Source: an uncultured Flavobacterium sp.
GTDB taxonomy: Bacteria; Bacteroidota; Bacteroidia; Flavobacteriales; Flavobacteriaceae
Direction of reading: 5' to 3'
Length of the DNA stretch: 29,700 nucleotides
Assembly (NCBI RefSeq): GCF_946481155.1
Contig: NZ_CAMLMK010000024.1
Coordinates: 1-29,700 of the forward strand
Positions 1-7,803 of the stretch are shown here, piece by piece. The notes beneath the pieces were generated by a model. That model searched no databases and was not told the origin of the DNA. It worked only from the letters and a program-made list of their open reading frames with translations. Numbering within the stretch: position 1 is the first letter of the stretch; each line of letters begins with the position of its first letter. Made by a program: the position numbers and the translations under genes.

Positions 1-1946
1 ATGAACTGAAATACCTGGCGATAGAAGACAGCTTTCTTGAAGTGAGCGGTTTCAGAAAAATTGCTACAGTATCCGAAACGACAAATGCGTTATTGGTATT
101 TCTTAAAAAATTCGAAGATTATTATCCCGAATTAAACAAAAAAGCAGCTGAAGTCGAACTGACCAAATTCATCATCCAGAAAGTCGATGAAGTCGTTGAT
201 AAATATGGTGAAATTAAGGACAACGCTTCTCCTTTTTTAGTGGAAATCCGCAAAAATATGAACCTTGTCCGCGGAAAGATCAACCAGAGTTTCGGCATGG
301 CGTTATCCAGTTATAATAGTTTAGGTTATCTCGATGACATCCGTGAAACCATCGTTGCTAACCGACGCGTATTAGCGGTTTTAGCAATGTACCGAAGAAA
401 AGTCAAAGGAACCATTCTCGGGAATTCAAAAACCGGAAGCATCACTTACATTGAGCCGGAAGCAACATTGCGTTATTCCCGTGAATTAGGAAATCTGGAA
501 TATGAAGAACGTGAGGAAATTACACGAATCTTAAAACAACTGACTAACACCATTCGTCCGTATCTTGAGTTGTTAAAACAATACCAGGACTTTTTGAGCG
601 ATATGGATGTTATTGCCTCAAAAGCGCGTTATGCCAATAAAATTAATGGAATATTGCCTACTATTACCACGGAAAAGAAATTAATGTTCCGTGACGCCTT
701 CCATCCCATCCTGCTCCTGAACAATAATGCGAAAAAGGAGAAAACCTATCCGCAGACCATTGAACTGGAAAATGAGAGCCGGATTATCGTGATTTCAGGT
801 CCGAATGCCGGTGGAAAAAGTATTACATTGAAAACTGTTGGACTGTTGCAGTTAATGCTGCAAAGCGGGATGTTGATTCCTGTGCACGAACGAAGCCATA
901 CTTTCTTGTTTGATCGCATTTTAACAGATATCGGCGATAATCAATCCATTGAAAATCATCTAAGTACTTATAGTTACCGACTGAAAAACATGAATTACTT
1001 CTTAAAAAAATGCAATTCTAAAACCCTGTTCCTGATTGACGAATTCGGTACAGGTTCAGATCCGGAATTGGGTGGTGCTCTGGCGGAAGTTTTTCTTGAG
1101 GAATTTTACGAGCGGGAAGCTTTCGGCATTATTACGACGCATTACACCAATTTGAAAATACTGGCGAATGAATTGCCATATGCATCAAACGCGAATATGC
1201 TTTTTGACGAAAAATCATTGGAACCGATGTACAAATTGCATTTGGGCCAGGCCGGAAGCTCGTTTACTTTTGAAGTTGCCCAGAAAAACGGCATTCCTTA
1301 TGGATTAATCAATCGGGCGAAAAAGAAGATTGAAGGCGATAAAGTCCGCTTTGACAAAACGATTGCGAATCTTCAGAAAGAGCGCTCTAAAATGGAGAAA
1401 ACGTCCCAGAATCTGAAAGAAGAAGAAACGCGCGCGCGTGAAGAAAGCAAAAAGATGGAAAACATCAATACTAAGATTCAGCAGAAACTGGAAAGCTACC
1501 AGGAATTGTATGATGCGAACCAACGCCTGATTTATATGGGGCAAAAGCTGGATGATATTTCCGAGAAATATTTCAACAATAAGAATAAGAAAGACCTGAT
1601 TGGCGAGTTTCTGAAGATGGTTGAAATTGAAAATTCGAAACGTAAAAAAGTCACCGCCAAAGAGAAAAAAGCAAAAGAAGTAGTTGAAAAACAAATCGTT
1701 GAGGAAGTAAAAGTCAAAGTAGAGGAAATCCGCAAAGAAAAGAAAGAGAAAAAAGTAAAAGCTCAGACCGAAGAAGCCAATAAACCTAAGATTCCTTTGA
1801 AAGTTGGCGATCGCGTGCGCATGATCGACGGAAAAGCCGTTGGCAGCATTGATGCTATTGAAAAAAAGAAAGCGACCGTGAATTATGGTATTTTCACTTC
1901 TAAAGTCGATTTAGAAAGCCTGGAATTAGTAGAAAGAATGAAATAA
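1..1946 (+). CDS. mutS2: MutS2-family ATPase, 5' partial, without Smr domain
   Basis: The frame is open from base 3, before any credible start, so the N-terminus lies outside the window. Visible parts are the MutS core and clamp, a Walker A motif GPNAGGKS (798-821), a Walker B segment LFLIDEFGTGSDPE (about 1026-1067), the TTHYTNLK motif near 1135, a long lysine/glutamate-rich coiled coil (about 1320-1780), and a small KOW-like basic domain at the C-terminus. MutS2 proteins bind branched DNA or collided ribosomes rather than mismatches; which role applies here is not visible. Bacillus-type MutS2 continues into an Smr nuclease domain, but this protein stops right after the KOW-like segment. The next gene starts one base after the stop, so the two are probably co-transcribed. 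Calling it a mismatch-repair MutS would be misleading. Confidence 0.93.
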   Translation, partial: ELKYLAIEDSFLEVSGFRKIATVSETTNALLVFLKKFEDYYPELNKKAAEVELTKFIIQKVDEVVDKYGEIKDNASPFLVEIRKNMNLVRGKINQSFGMALSSYNSLGYLDDIRETIVANRRVLAVLAMYRRKVKGTILGNSKTGSITYIEPEATLRYSRELGNLEYEEREEITRILKQLTNTIRPYLELLKQYQDFLSDMDVIASKARYANKINGILPTITTEKKLMFRDAFHPILLLNNNAKKEKTYPQTIELENESRIIVISGPNAGGKSITLKTVGLLQLMLQSGMLIPVHERSHTFLFDRILTDIGDNQSIENHLSTYSYRLKNMNYFLKKCNSKTLFLIDEFGTGSDPELGGALAEVFLEEFYEREAFGIITTHYTNLKILANELPYASNANMLFDEKSLEPMYKLHLGQAGSSFTFEVAQKNGIPYGLINRAKKKIEGDKVRFDKTIANLQKERSKMEKTSQNLKEEETRAREESKKMENINTKIQQKLESYQELYDANQRLIYMGQKLDDISEKYFNNKNKKDLIGEFLKMVEIENSKRKKVTAKEKKAKEVVEKQIVEEVKVKVEEIRKEKKEKKVKAQTEEANKPKIPLKVGDRVRMIDGKAVGSIDAIEKKKATVNYGIFTSKVDLESLELVERMK

Positions 1947-1947
1947 T

Positions 1948-2361
1948 ATGGAATTACCACAAAACAAGAAAATAGTACTTTTTGATGGTGTCTGCAATTT
2001 GTGTGACGGTATGGTGCAGCTACTTATCAAAAAAGACAAAAACGATGTCTTTCGATTTGTTATGCTGCAATCCGATTTGGGAAAGAAAATCACTGATTAT
2101 ATTGGTGTTGATACCGTAAAAACAGACAGTATTATTTTGTACGAACCCGGCCATGCTTATCATGTAAAAGCGGATGCTGCCATTCAAATTGCTAAAAGTA
2201 TTGGTGGCATTTATTCCTTATTGGGTGTTTTTTCAATTTTCCCAAGTTGGTTAAAAAACGGTGTTTATGACCTCGTGGCAAAAAACCGTTACAAATGGTT
2301 TGGCAAAAAAGAAGACTGTATGATTCCGACTCCGGAAATCAAAGCTAAGTTCTTAGAATAA
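1948..2361 (+). CDS. DCC-family (DUF393) thiol-disulfide oxidoreductase-like protein
   Basis: This 137-residue protein has the family signature near its N-terminus: LFDGVCNLCDG, with Cys16 and Cys19 forming a CxxC pair followed by Asp20. DCC (DUF393) proteins have a thioredoxin-like fold, and their substrates are mostly unknown. There is no signal peptide or clear membrane anchor, so it is probably cytoplasmic. It starts one base after the mutS2 stop codon (TAA-T-ATG) and ends at a strong hairpin terminator, so it is the last gene of that transcript. The family assignment is secure. The redox role is inferred from the CxxC motif alone. Confidence 0.9.
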   Translation: MELPQNKKIVLFDGVCNLCDGMVQLLIKKDKNDVFRFVMLQSDLGKKITDYIGVDTVKTDSIILYEPGHAYHVKADAAIQIAKSIGGIYSLLGVFSIFPSWLKNGVYDLVAKNRYKWFGKKEDCMIPTPEIKAKFLE

Positions 2362-2392
2362 AAAAAGCCCTGAATTTTCAGAGCTTTTTTTG
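2362..2392. terminator. Bidirectional rho-independent terminator between convergent genes
   Basis: An inverted repeat AGCCCTGAA / TTCAGAGCT (one mismatch, two-base loop) is flanked by an A-run on the left and a T-run on the right. It can therefore stop transcripts from both the DCC gene (plus) and the T9SS-protein gene (minus). Confidence 0.8.
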
Positions 2393-2407
2393 GGGTTTTA
2401 TAAGCTT

Positions 2408-3361
2408 TTAATTCTTAATGATTTTCTTTGTTGCAATTCCTTCACTGGTATCGATATTCATAAAATAAACACCTGCGTTTAAATCTGAAATATTGATTTG
2501 GGATTCCGTAACACCGTTAAGGATTAACGATTTTACTGTTCTTCCGTTGATATCATTAATCGCAACTTTATTGATTTGAATGTTTCCGTTATTTGAAACC
2601 GTTACAACACTATTTGCCGGATTAGGATATACTGAGAATTTTGAAGACACAAAACTATCTGTTGATAAAGTAGTAGCCGTTACTTTAAAATCATCAATCA
2701 TCAACATATATCTGTCCCCTCCAATATTATGGATACCAATTCTGATAGTCTGTCCATTATATGCATTTAATGCCTGCGTTCTCTCTAACCAAGTTAAATA
2801 ATTTGTAACCGATACATGTGGGAATGTTGAGATTACTGTAAAATCTGAGCTTTGAGTTGGAGTACCGCTACCTATATACACTCCAACTTGAAAACGTTCA
2901 TCTCCATAGCAATCAGACAACCCTTTGTAATAAAAACTTAGCTGTGTACCAGTTGCGCCAGCCAAGCTAATCGGAGGACTTATTAACCAGTCATTGTTTG
3001 CTGTTGCCGATTGACCATTGGAAGAAGGAACACCTGCCCACGAAGCTGCATATTTAGCTCCTGTTCTCGGATTAAAGTTACTGTTTTCAGTTGATGCAGA
3101 ACAGCCATCACTTGTATTGGTTACCAAAGCTGTCGTTGGATTGAAGATTTGAAAAGCCTGTGGTGCGCCTGCATTAGCCCAAGCAGGAGCAGCATTACCA
3201 CCTGTGTAAGTGTTTAACAAATCTAAATCTAGGGTCTGCCATTGGCCAAATCCGGTAATCAAGAAATCATTATAAGTGTCGAAGCTGTCCTGAAAAACAG
3301 TTATCTGGGAAAACCCAAATGAAGAAACAAATAATGAAGAAAAGAGTAGAAATTTTTTCAT
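2408..3361 (-). CDS. Secreted choice-of-anchor J protein with T9SS type A sorting domain
   Basis: I choose the start at 3361 (MKKFLLFSSLF), eight codons inside the longest frame, because it gives a clean signal peptide ending around FGFSQ. The mature part (about residues 22-225) resembles cleaved-adhesin / choice-of-anchor J domains, a carbohydrate- or protein-binding jelly roll: it begins VFQDSFDTY, contains NNDWLISPP, and ends MLMIDDFKV. The last 75 residues begin SVYPNPANS and end KKIIKN, which is the type A C-terminal sorting domain of type IX secretion. The protein should be exported by Sec, moved across the outer membrane by T9SS, and released or anchored at the surface. The ligand is unknown. 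There is no catalytic domain. Confidence 0.88.
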   Translation of the reverse strand: MKKFLLFSSLFVSSFGFSQITVFQDSFDTYNDFLITGFGQWQTLDLDLLNTYTGGNAAPAWANAGAPQAFQIFNPTTALVTNTSDGCSASTENSNFNPRTGAKYAASWAGVPSSNGQSATANNDWLISPPISLAGATGTQLSFYYKGLSDCYGDERFQVGVYIGSGTPTQSSDFTVISTFPHVSVTNYLTWLERTQALNAYNGQTIRIGIHNIGGDRYMLMIDDFKVTATTLSTDSFVSSKFSVYPNPANSVVTVSNNGNIQINKVAINDINGRTVKSLILNGVTESQINISDLNAGVYFMNIDTSEGIATKKIIKN

Positions 3362-3426
3362 AAATAATATTTTTGTGTTTATCACACTAATTTATGATTT
3401 TTTTGTAAGAATCCCTCTTTTTTCTG

Positions 3427-4482
3427 TTATTTATTTGTTAATAAATAAAAATCTGCCAACACTAAAGCCGCCATAGCTTCTACGATAGGAACGGCTCTCG
3501 GAACAACACAGGGATCATGTCTGCCCTTTCCATGCTGTTCAACTATATTCCCTTGGTTATCTAGTACTTCCTGTTTCTGAATCAGGGTAGCTACCGGTTT
3601 GAAAGCCACGCGAAAATAGATATCCATTCCGTTAGAAATTCCACCTTGAATTCCTCCGGAAAGATTAGTTTTTGTAGTGCCGTCCGGGTTGTACGAGTCG
3701 TTGTGATCACTTCCTTTCATTTTGGCGCCACAAAATCCGCTGCCGTATTCGAAGCCTTTCACAGCATTAATGGACAGCATTGCTTTGCCTAATTCGGCGT
3801 GAAGCTTATCAAAAACGGGTTCTCCCAGACCGATGGGTACATTTTGTATTACGCAGGTTACTGTTCCACCAACGGTATCGCCTTCTTTCCTGATCTCACG
3901 AATATAGTCTTCCATTTTCGCAGCAGTAGCGGTATCAGGGCAACGTACAGGATTGCTTTCTGTTAAAGAAAAGTCTAAATCCTGATAAGGTTTGTTTAGG
4001 AAAATCTCTCCCACAGAAGATACAAACGCATTGATCTTAATCTGGGGGATAACCTGCTTTGCAATAGCACCTGCTACTACTCTACTCGCAGTTTCTCTGG
4101 CAGAACTTCTTCCCCCGCCACGATAATCACGGATTCCATATTTCTTCTCATATACATAATCCGCGTGGCTCGGCCGATAGGTATCTTTGATATGCGAGTA
4201 ATCGTCTGATTTCTGATTGGTATTCGGAACGATGAAACCAATTGGCGTTCCTGTAGTTTTTCCTTCGAAAATTCCTGATAAGAACTGCACTTCATCGTTT
4301 TCTTTCCGTTGGGTAACAATAGCAGATTGCCCTGGTTTACGGCGTTCCATCTCTTTTTGAATTGCTTCGAAATCTAATTCGATTCCCGGAGGGCAGCCAT
4401 CAATGACTCCACCCAGAGCTTCACCATGCGACTCGCCAAAAGTCATTATTTTAAATATAGTTCCAAAAGTATTACCGGCCAT
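3427..4482 (-). CDS. aroC: Chorismate synthase
   Basis: This enzyme converts 5-enolpyruvylshikimate-3-phosphate to chorismate, the last step of the shikimate pathway, using reduced FMN. Family motifs are visible throughout: GESHG at residues 16-20, the RPSHADY segment, [14 protein letters not shown], and the C-terminal [13 protein letters not shown]. The start at 4482 (MAGNTFG) is preferred over an upstream in-frame ATG at 4500, since family members begin in this way, giving 351 residues, a normal length. No other aromatic-pathway genes are adjacent. It has 168 bases of its own upstream region, shared with the divergent lipoprotein gene. Confidence 0.97.
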   Translation of the reverse strand: MAGNTFGTIFKIMTFGESHGEALGGVIDGCPPGIELDFEAIQKEMERRKPGQSAIVTQRKENDEVQFLSGIFEGKTTGTPIGFIVPNTNQKSDDYSHIKDTYRPSHADYVYEKKYGIRDYRGGGRSSARETASRVVAGAIAKQVIPQIKINAFVSSVGEIFLNKPYQDLDFSLTESNPVRCPDTATAAKMEDYIREIRKEGDTVGGTVTCVIQNVPIGLGEPVFDKLHAELGKAMLSINAVKGFEYGSGFCGAKMKGSDHNDSYNPDGTTKTNLSGGIQGGISNGMDIYFRVAFKPVATLIQKQEVLDNQGNIVEQHGKGRHDPCVVPRAVPIVEAMAALVLADFYLLTNK

Positions 4483-4650
4483 CTTATTCTTTTTTAACAA
4501 ATATAAGTTTTTTCAAAAGTTTTTTTAAAAAATCCGTACCGTTTAGAGTGATTTTATGTTCAGTAAACATTTTTTAACAAAAAAACGAAGCTATTTTCAT
4601 TTTTCTTATATTAGCGCAACTAATTAACCAATAAATTACCAACTAAAAAA

Positions 4651-5448
4651 ATGAAAACTAAATCTTACCTACTTATTGCCGCTGCCGGCTTGCTTTTTGC
4701 TTCATGTTCTTCCGACGATTCCAGCGGAGATACAACTCCGACAAATTTCACGATTCCGCTAACAGATGGAAAATACTGGACTTATGATGTTACCGGTGAG
4801 GCCGGAGATACCCGTGACTCTTTATATGTTGCCGGAGATACGCTTATCGGAAGTACAACTTACAAAAGATTGGAAGTAAGAGATAATATTGCAACCGGAT
4901 TTTATTCCTCTTCATTGCGAAACAATGGTGTGAGGCAAGTTGATACCAAACTATTATTAACAGGTGATTTATCCTTATCTGCAGGAGATCAACTACCAAT
5001 TGACCTAGACTTATCGTTGCTTGATTTTACAATTTTTAAAAGCAATGCGACTAATGGAGAAATTTTAGCCACTAAAACAGGAACTATTCAGCAAACTGTT
5101 CAAGGCTATCCTCTTACTATTCACTACACCTTAAAATCAAAAGGAGGGGAAAGCATTCCAAACTATACTTCTCCAAACACTGACGCTTATACAGATGTAA
5201 AAACCTCGCAGATAGTATTAAATGCTTCGATTACAACGGTTCAGGATGTTGGTGGTTTTCCAATTACTATTACTGTTTTAGCAGACCAGACGGTACTTAC
5301 ATCGACACAATATATTGCTAACAATATTGGAGTAGTTTATACCAATACAGTTACTTCTTATACAATTAATGAAACTATAGCAACGCAACTTGGTGTACCA
5401 TCATCTGATTCTCAGACACAAGAGGAGTTTCTAGACACTCACAACTAA
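4651..5448 (+). CDS. Putative surface lipoprotein of unknown function
   Basis: The protein has 265 residues. It begins with a lipoprotein signal peptide whose lipobox LFASC places the lipidated cysteine at residue 19. The following residues SSDDSSGD are acidic and serine-rich, resembling the export signal that sends Bacteroidetes lipoproteins to the cell surface. The rest is rich in Thr, Ser and Asp with alternating hydrophobic residues, suggesting a beta-strand fold. I recognise no domain and no catalytic motif. It is transcribed divergently from aroC. The next gene is 111 bases downstream with its own likely promoter, so this is probably a single-gene unit. Confidence 0.8.
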   Translation: MKTKSYLLIAAAGLLFASCSSDDSSGDTTPTNFTIPLTDGKYWTYDVTGEAGDTRDSLYVAGDTLIGSTTYKRLEVRDNIATGFYSSSLRNNGVRQVDTKLLLTGDLSLSAGDQLPIDLDLSLLDFTIFKSNATNGEILATKTGTIQQTVQGYPLTIHYTLKSKGGESIPNYTSPNTDAYTDVKTSQIVLNASITTVQDVGGFPITITVLADQTVLTSTQYIANNIGVVYTNTVTSYTINETIATQLGVPSSDSQTQEEFLDTHN

Positions 5449-5534
5449 AATGTTGAAAAAAAATGGCTCTTTTGCACAATAAATTTAGTTGTTAAAATTT
5501 TAAGATTATGCCGATCTTTTTAAAAGGATAGGTT

Positions 5535-5542
5535 TATATTTG
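5535..5542 (+). promoter_or_regulatory. Putative Bacteroidetes-type -7 box
   Basis: TATATTTG matches the TANNTTTG consensus of the Bacteroidetes primary sigma factor exactly, 17 bases upstream of the ATG at 5560. I find no matching TTG -33 element at the usual distance, so the call rests on one box. Confidence 0.4.
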
Positions 5543-5559
5543 TTAAAATTTATATCATT

Positions 5560-6069
5560 ATGAAGAAATTAATTTTAACAGCTATAATGCTAACGGGATT
5601 AGCGTTTAGCACTGAAGCACAAGAATTTAAGAACGCAATTGGTTTACGTTTAGGCGATAATGATGGTTTTGGCGGCGAGGTTTCTTATCAAAGATCGTTG
5701 AGTACGAAAAATCGTCTGGAATTCGACTTAGGTTGGAGAAACAGTCACTATCGACACGATGTAGACATTAATGCCGTTAAAATTGTTGGTTTGTACCAAT
5801 GGGTTTGGAATATTGATAAAGGGTTTAACTGGTATGCCGGTTTTGGTGGTGGTCTTGCTAGCTGGAGTTATGATGCTCCTCCTGGATTTGAAGGAGACGA
5901 CAGCGGTGTAGCACTTTTAGCTGCCGGAGATATTGGTATCGAATATAATTTTGATTTCCCGCTACAATTATCTTTAGACTTCAGACCTGAGTTGTATTTC
6001 AGCTCAGATGATTGGAGAGACGATAGTTTTGGTCCGGATATAGGTCTTGGTATTCGTTACAGATTCTAA
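5560..6069 (+). CDS. Small outer-membrane beta-barrel-like protein
   Basis: The protein has 169 residues. A signal peptide (MKKLILTAIMLTGLAFSTEAQ) is followed by alternating aromatic/hydrophobic and polar stretches typical of transmembrane beta strands. It ends in GLGIRYRF, with the terminal Phe that BAM substrates usually carry. The size suits an eight-stranded barrel. I cannot name a family beyond outer-membrane barrel. Acidic loop segments (EGDDSG, SSDDWRDDS) might bind cations, but this is speculative. It has its own likely promoter and is followed at once by a strong terminator, so it is monocistronic. Confidence 0.82.
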   Translation: MKKLILTAIMLTGLAFSTEAQEFKNAIGLRLGDNDGFGGEVSYQRSLSTKNRLEFDLGWRNSHYRHDVDINAVKIVGLYQWVWNIDKGFNWYAGFGGGLASWSYDAPPGFEGDDSGVALLAAGDIGIEYNFDFPLQLSLDFRPELYFSSDDWRDDSFGPDIGLGIRYRF

Positions 6070-6070
6070 T

Positions 6071-6104
6071 AAAAAAGTCCCCATTCAAAATGGGGACTTT
6101 TTTT
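6071..6104. terminator. Perfect bidirectional rho-independent terminator
   Basis: A perfect stem AAAAAAGTCCCCATT paired with its complement across the four-base loop CAAA, with A- and T-runs built into the stem. It closes both the plus-strand barrel gene and the minus-strand bshA. It overlaps the bshA stop codon by two bases. Confidence 0.9.
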
Positions 6105-7236
6105 ATTTATACTTCTCAATTGCCTTCATATAAAGATTCTCGTAAAGCGGCATGATCTTCAGAATATCGAATTCCTTTGCTAACTCCAAAGCATTCTTTT
6201 TGAATTTAAGCAATTCCGCATCATCGGATAAAATGGATATCGCGTTTTTAGCCATATCTTCAACATCACCCACATTACTAAGATAGCCTGAATAACCTTG
6301 CTTGTTCACTTCCGGCAAGCCGCCTGAATTACTTGAAATTACCGGAACACCGCTTGACATCGCTTCCAAAGCAGCTAAACCAAAGCTTTCCGTTTCTGAT
6401 GGCAGTAAAAATAAATCTGAAAAACACAGAATTTTATCAATCTCGTTACTGTTTCCGAAGAAAATCACTTTATCTGTAATTTTCAGATCTTCACACATTT
6501 TTTCGGCAACTTCCCTTTCAGGTCCTTCCCCAACCATCATTAGTTTCGACGGAATATGTTTCTGAACTTCATTAAAGATCTTTATTACATCCGGAATACG
6601 CTTTACTTTTCTGAAATTACTGATGTGCGTGATAATTTTCTGATCTTGGGTCGCCATTAACGAACGATGGCAATTAGAATTCTCGTCGATCTTATTTTTG
6701 TCGATTTCGATAAAGTTGGGAATCACCTGGATTTCGCGTTTAATATCAAACAAACGATAAGTTTCGTCACGTAAGCTTTCCGAAACCGAAGTCACATAAT
6801 CCGATTTGTTAATACTGAAAGTCACTGCCGGTTTATAAAACGGATGGTTTCCTACCAACGTAATATCGGTACCGTGAAGCGTAGTAATCATTGGAATTTT
6901 TATACCCTCACTTTTCAGCATCTGTTTTGCCATATAGCCGGCATAAGCATGCGGAATGGCATAATGCACGTGCAACACTTCAATTTTATGAAGCTTTACC
7001 ATATCGACAAGCTTACTCGAGAGTGCCAGTTCATAAGGCTGATAATGAAATAAAGGATATTCCTGAACGTTAACCTCGTGGTAATGTATATTCGGATTTA
7101 AAAGCGCCAGACGAACAGGCTGGCTGTAGGTGATAAAATGAACTTCGTGGCCTCTGCGGGCAAGCTCTAAACCTAATTCTGTAGCAACAACACCACTACC
7201 GCCAAAGGTTGGATAACAAACGATTGCAATCTTCAT
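6103..7236 (-). CDS. bshA: N-acetyl-alpha-D-glucosaminyl L-malate synthase
   Basis: This GT4 glycosyltransferase makes GlcNAc-malate from UDP-GlcNAc and L-malate, the first step of bacillithiol synthesis. The N-terminus MKIAIVCYPTFGGSG and TELGLELARRGHEVHF are characteristic of BshA. HGTDITLVG (121-129) lies in the acceptor region. The donor-binding EX7E motif is E283...E291 within ESFGLAALEAMSSGVP, followed by SSNSGGLPEV. The length of 377 residues is normal. A terminator lies in the 73 bases between the upstream same-strand gene and this start, so it probably has its own promoter. bshB and bshC are not in the window. Bacillithiol is the main low-molecular-weight thiol of many Flavobacteria. 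Confidence 0.95.
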   Translation of the reverse strand: MKIAIVCYPTFGGSGVVATELGLELARRGHEVHFITYSQPVRLALLNPNIHYHEVNVQEYPLFHYQPYELALSSKLVDMVKLHKIEVLHVHYAIPHAYAGYMAKQMLKSEGIKIPMITTLHGTDITLVGNHPFYKPAVTFSINKSDYVTSVSESLRDETYRLFDIKREIQVIPNFIEIDKNKIDENSNCHRSLMATQDQKIITHISNFRKVKRIPDVIKIFNEVQKHIPSKLMMVGEGPEREVAEKMCEDLKITDKVIFFGNSNEIDKILCFSDLFLLPSETESFGLAALEAMSSGVPVISSNSGGLPEVNKQGYSGYLSNVGDVEDMAKNAISILSDDAELLKFKKNALELAKEFDILKIMPLYENLYMKAIEKYK

Positions 7237-7268
7237 TTTTTTGTTTTAAGTGGATACTAAAATAAGCT

Positions 7269-7297
7269 AAAAAAGTAAGGCATTCCCTTACTTTTAG
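7269..7297 (-). terminator. Rho-independent terminator downstream of the DUF1801 gene
   Basis: AAAAGTAAGG and CCTTACTTTT form a perfect ten-base-pair stem around a five-base loop. On the minus strand the stem is followed by a T-run. It separates the leftward 11236-7310 run from bshA. Confidence 0.8.
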
Positions 7298-7309
7298 ATA
7301 TTATTAACT

Positions 7310-7774
7310 TTATTTGGAAGCAGTACTCAGGACCGCTTCATATTTTGAAATCCAGTCTGCAACAGTTATTTTCTGAAAAAGCGCTCCTAACAAATCAAAG
7401 GGAATCTGCTCCGGTTTTTTAAAGCGTATACAACTTTTACCCATGTCCAGTTTTGTTTTAACATGTTTCGGATATTCAGCGGTAAACCAATCCAGTAATT
7501 CTTTATCCGTATAAATTCCCATATGATATACTGCTATGAAGTTCTTCTGCGACGCTACACTTAAAAAAGGCAATGGCAGTTTTGGATCGCAATGATATCC
7601 GTTTGGATACGTCGAATGCGGAACGACATAACACAGCATGCCGTAACCCATTGTTTCCTGAAAACCTTTTGGAAGGTTTTTATTGATTGTACTTCTTAAT
7701 TTAGACATTGCCGATTTTCGGTCCTCCGGCAAAGAATCCATATATTCCTGAGGTGTTTTCGCTGTAGATTGCAT
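7310..7774 (-). CDS. DUF1801 (YdhG/YdeI-like) family protein
   Basis: This is a 154-residue cytoplasmic protein without signal peptide or membrane segment. It shows the DUF1801 pattern: an N-terminal helix with EYMDSLPEDRK, then PKGFQETMGYGMLCYVVP, FLSVASQKNFIAVYHMG, and LDMGKSCIRFKKPEQIP. DUF1801 proteins have a frataxin-like YdhG fold; the biochemical function is not established. It starts 29 bases downstream of the GH3 fusion gene and is followed by a terminator, so it is probably the last gene of that transcript. Any functional link with peptidoglycan turnover is only an inference from position. Confidence 0.87.
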   Translation of the reverse strand: MQSTAKTPQEYMDSLPEDRKSAMSKLRSTINKNLPKGFQETMGYGMLCYVVPHSTYPNGYHCDPKLPLPFLSVASQKNFIAVYHMGIYTDKELLDWFTAEYPKHVKTKLDMGKSCIRFKKPEQIPFDLLGALFQKITVADWISKYEAVLSTASK

Positions 7775-7803
7775 AAAAATAAATTTACTCTAAAATAGAA
7801 AAA

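Noticed and set aside
1305..1735. Minus-strand frames of 129 and 67 codons inside mutS2
   Set aside because: They are the complement of the Lys/Glu-rich coiled coil, giving Phe/Leu-rich nonsense, and lie wholly within a secure gene.
4607..4614. TATATTAG as a -7 box for the lipoprotein gene
   Set aside because: It departs from TANNTTTG at one conserved position and has no -33 partner; in such A/T-rich DNA this is weak evidence.
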